Shown piece after piece: positions 63,784-64,000 of a DNA stretch of 64,000 nucleotides. Below the pieces are notes generated by a model. That model ran no database searches, was not told where the DNA came from, and worked only from the letters and a program-made list of their open reading frames with translations. The stretch's first letter is position 1. Each line of letters opens with the position of its first letter. A program made the translations under genes and the position numbers. Source of the stretch: Mesobacillus jeotgali (GTDB lineage: Bacteria > Bacillota > Bacilli > Bacillales > Cytobacillaceae). The stretch covers positions 1,125,443-1,189,442 of the forward strand of contig NZ_FVZC01000009.1 in the NCBI RefSeq assembly GCF_900166585.1. The letters run 5' to 3'.

Positions 63784-64000
63784 GGTTAAGTTAGAAAGGG
63801 CGCACGGTGGATGCCTTGGCACTAGGAGCCGATGAAGGACGGGACTAACACCGATATGCTTCGGGGAGCTGTAAGTAAGCTTTGATCCGGAGATTTCCGA
63901 ATGGGGAAACCCACTGTTCGTAATGGAACAGTATCTTTGCCTGAATACATAGGGCATTGAAGGCAGACCCGGGGAACTGAAACATCTAAGTACCCGGAGG
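63784..64000 (+). rRNA. rrl: 23S ribosomal RNA, 5' part
   Basis: Begins GGTTAAGTTAGAAAGGGCGC and continues with ACGGTGGATGCCTTGGCAC, the universal 23S start; the window ends within it. Confidence 0.97.

Overview
The window is a low-G+C Firmicutes chromosome from the Bacillaceae. The evidence is a 16S/23S rRNA operon at the right end with tandem sigma-A promoters, Bacillus-type ribosome binding sites, spore genes (sspH, GerP-like proteins), a qoxABCD quinol oxidase, a YrhE/YrhG/YrhD-like formate dehydrogenase locus, YdhK, and a CYP152 (CypC) peroxygenase. The 16S type suggests a Bacillus/Mesobacillus-like genus; the species cannot be named from the sequence alone. The window looks like core or semi-core chromosome: no transposase, phage or CRISPR locus is visible.

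Layout. 1-9.4 kb: DUF1206 membrane protein, ChaB, an AraC/VOC operon whose third gene (SRPBCC/AHSA1) has decayed, a lipoprotein redoxin with an in-frame UGA, Mn-catalase, a DnaJ-like HTH protein, DinB and DUF5662 proteins, acyl-ACP desaturase, acetamidase/formamidase and a frameshifted EamA transporter. 9.4-22.3 kb: a PfkB sugar kinase with a LacI-type operator, several small membrane proteins, a diguanylate cyclase, an M20 peptidase, a UMF1 MFS transporter, a nucleotide-pyrophosphatase-like enzyme, an alarmone-hydrolase-like HD protein and a WGR-DUF4240 protein. 22.4-26.4 kb: an operon of one permease and two M20 amidohydrolases, probably for uptake and deacylation/decarbamoylation of N-modified amino acids. 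26.5-27.2 kb: about 13 copies of a 52-bp hairpin-forming tandem repeat. 27.2-31.6 kb: GH1 6-phospho-beta-glucosidase, GNAT, a P-loop kinase, an SDR. 31.7-37.3 kb: a complete formate module (FNT channel, Cys-type formate dehydrogenase, DUF1641 protein, two tiny accessory proteins, FdhD). 37.3-45.3 kb: SspH, GNAT, a second alkaline-phosphatase-type enzyme, YdhK, TraB and a run of small genes. 45.4-51.9 kb: qoxABCD with an upstream Fnr-type palindrome, an amidase remnant and a frameshifted SDR. 52-54.6 kb: AdhE with cre-like and Rex-like sites. 54.7-61.6 kb: M28 aminopeptidase, an Hsp20/GerP-like sporulation cluster, a DUF421 protein, a cold-shock protein, CypC and two tiny spore-type proteins. 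61.7-64 kb: rRNA promoters, 16S rRNA, spacer without tRNA, 5' part of 23S.

Redox logic: aerobic respiration (qox, with an Fnr-type site), fermentation (adhE, with a Rex-type site) and formate handling lie within 23 kb, and their operators suggest reciprocal oxygen/NADH control.

The most notable observation is the redoxin gene at 2741-3265 (minus strand). A single in-frame UGA falls exactly on the first residue of the CxxC redox motif (UxxC) and is followed, about 20 nt later, by a hairpin with a GGUC loop like bacterial SECIS elements. It is a strong selenoprotein candidate. The 52-bp repeat array and the GerP-like/Hsp20 cluster are the next most interesting items. All functions are inferred by reading the sequence; no database search was run.
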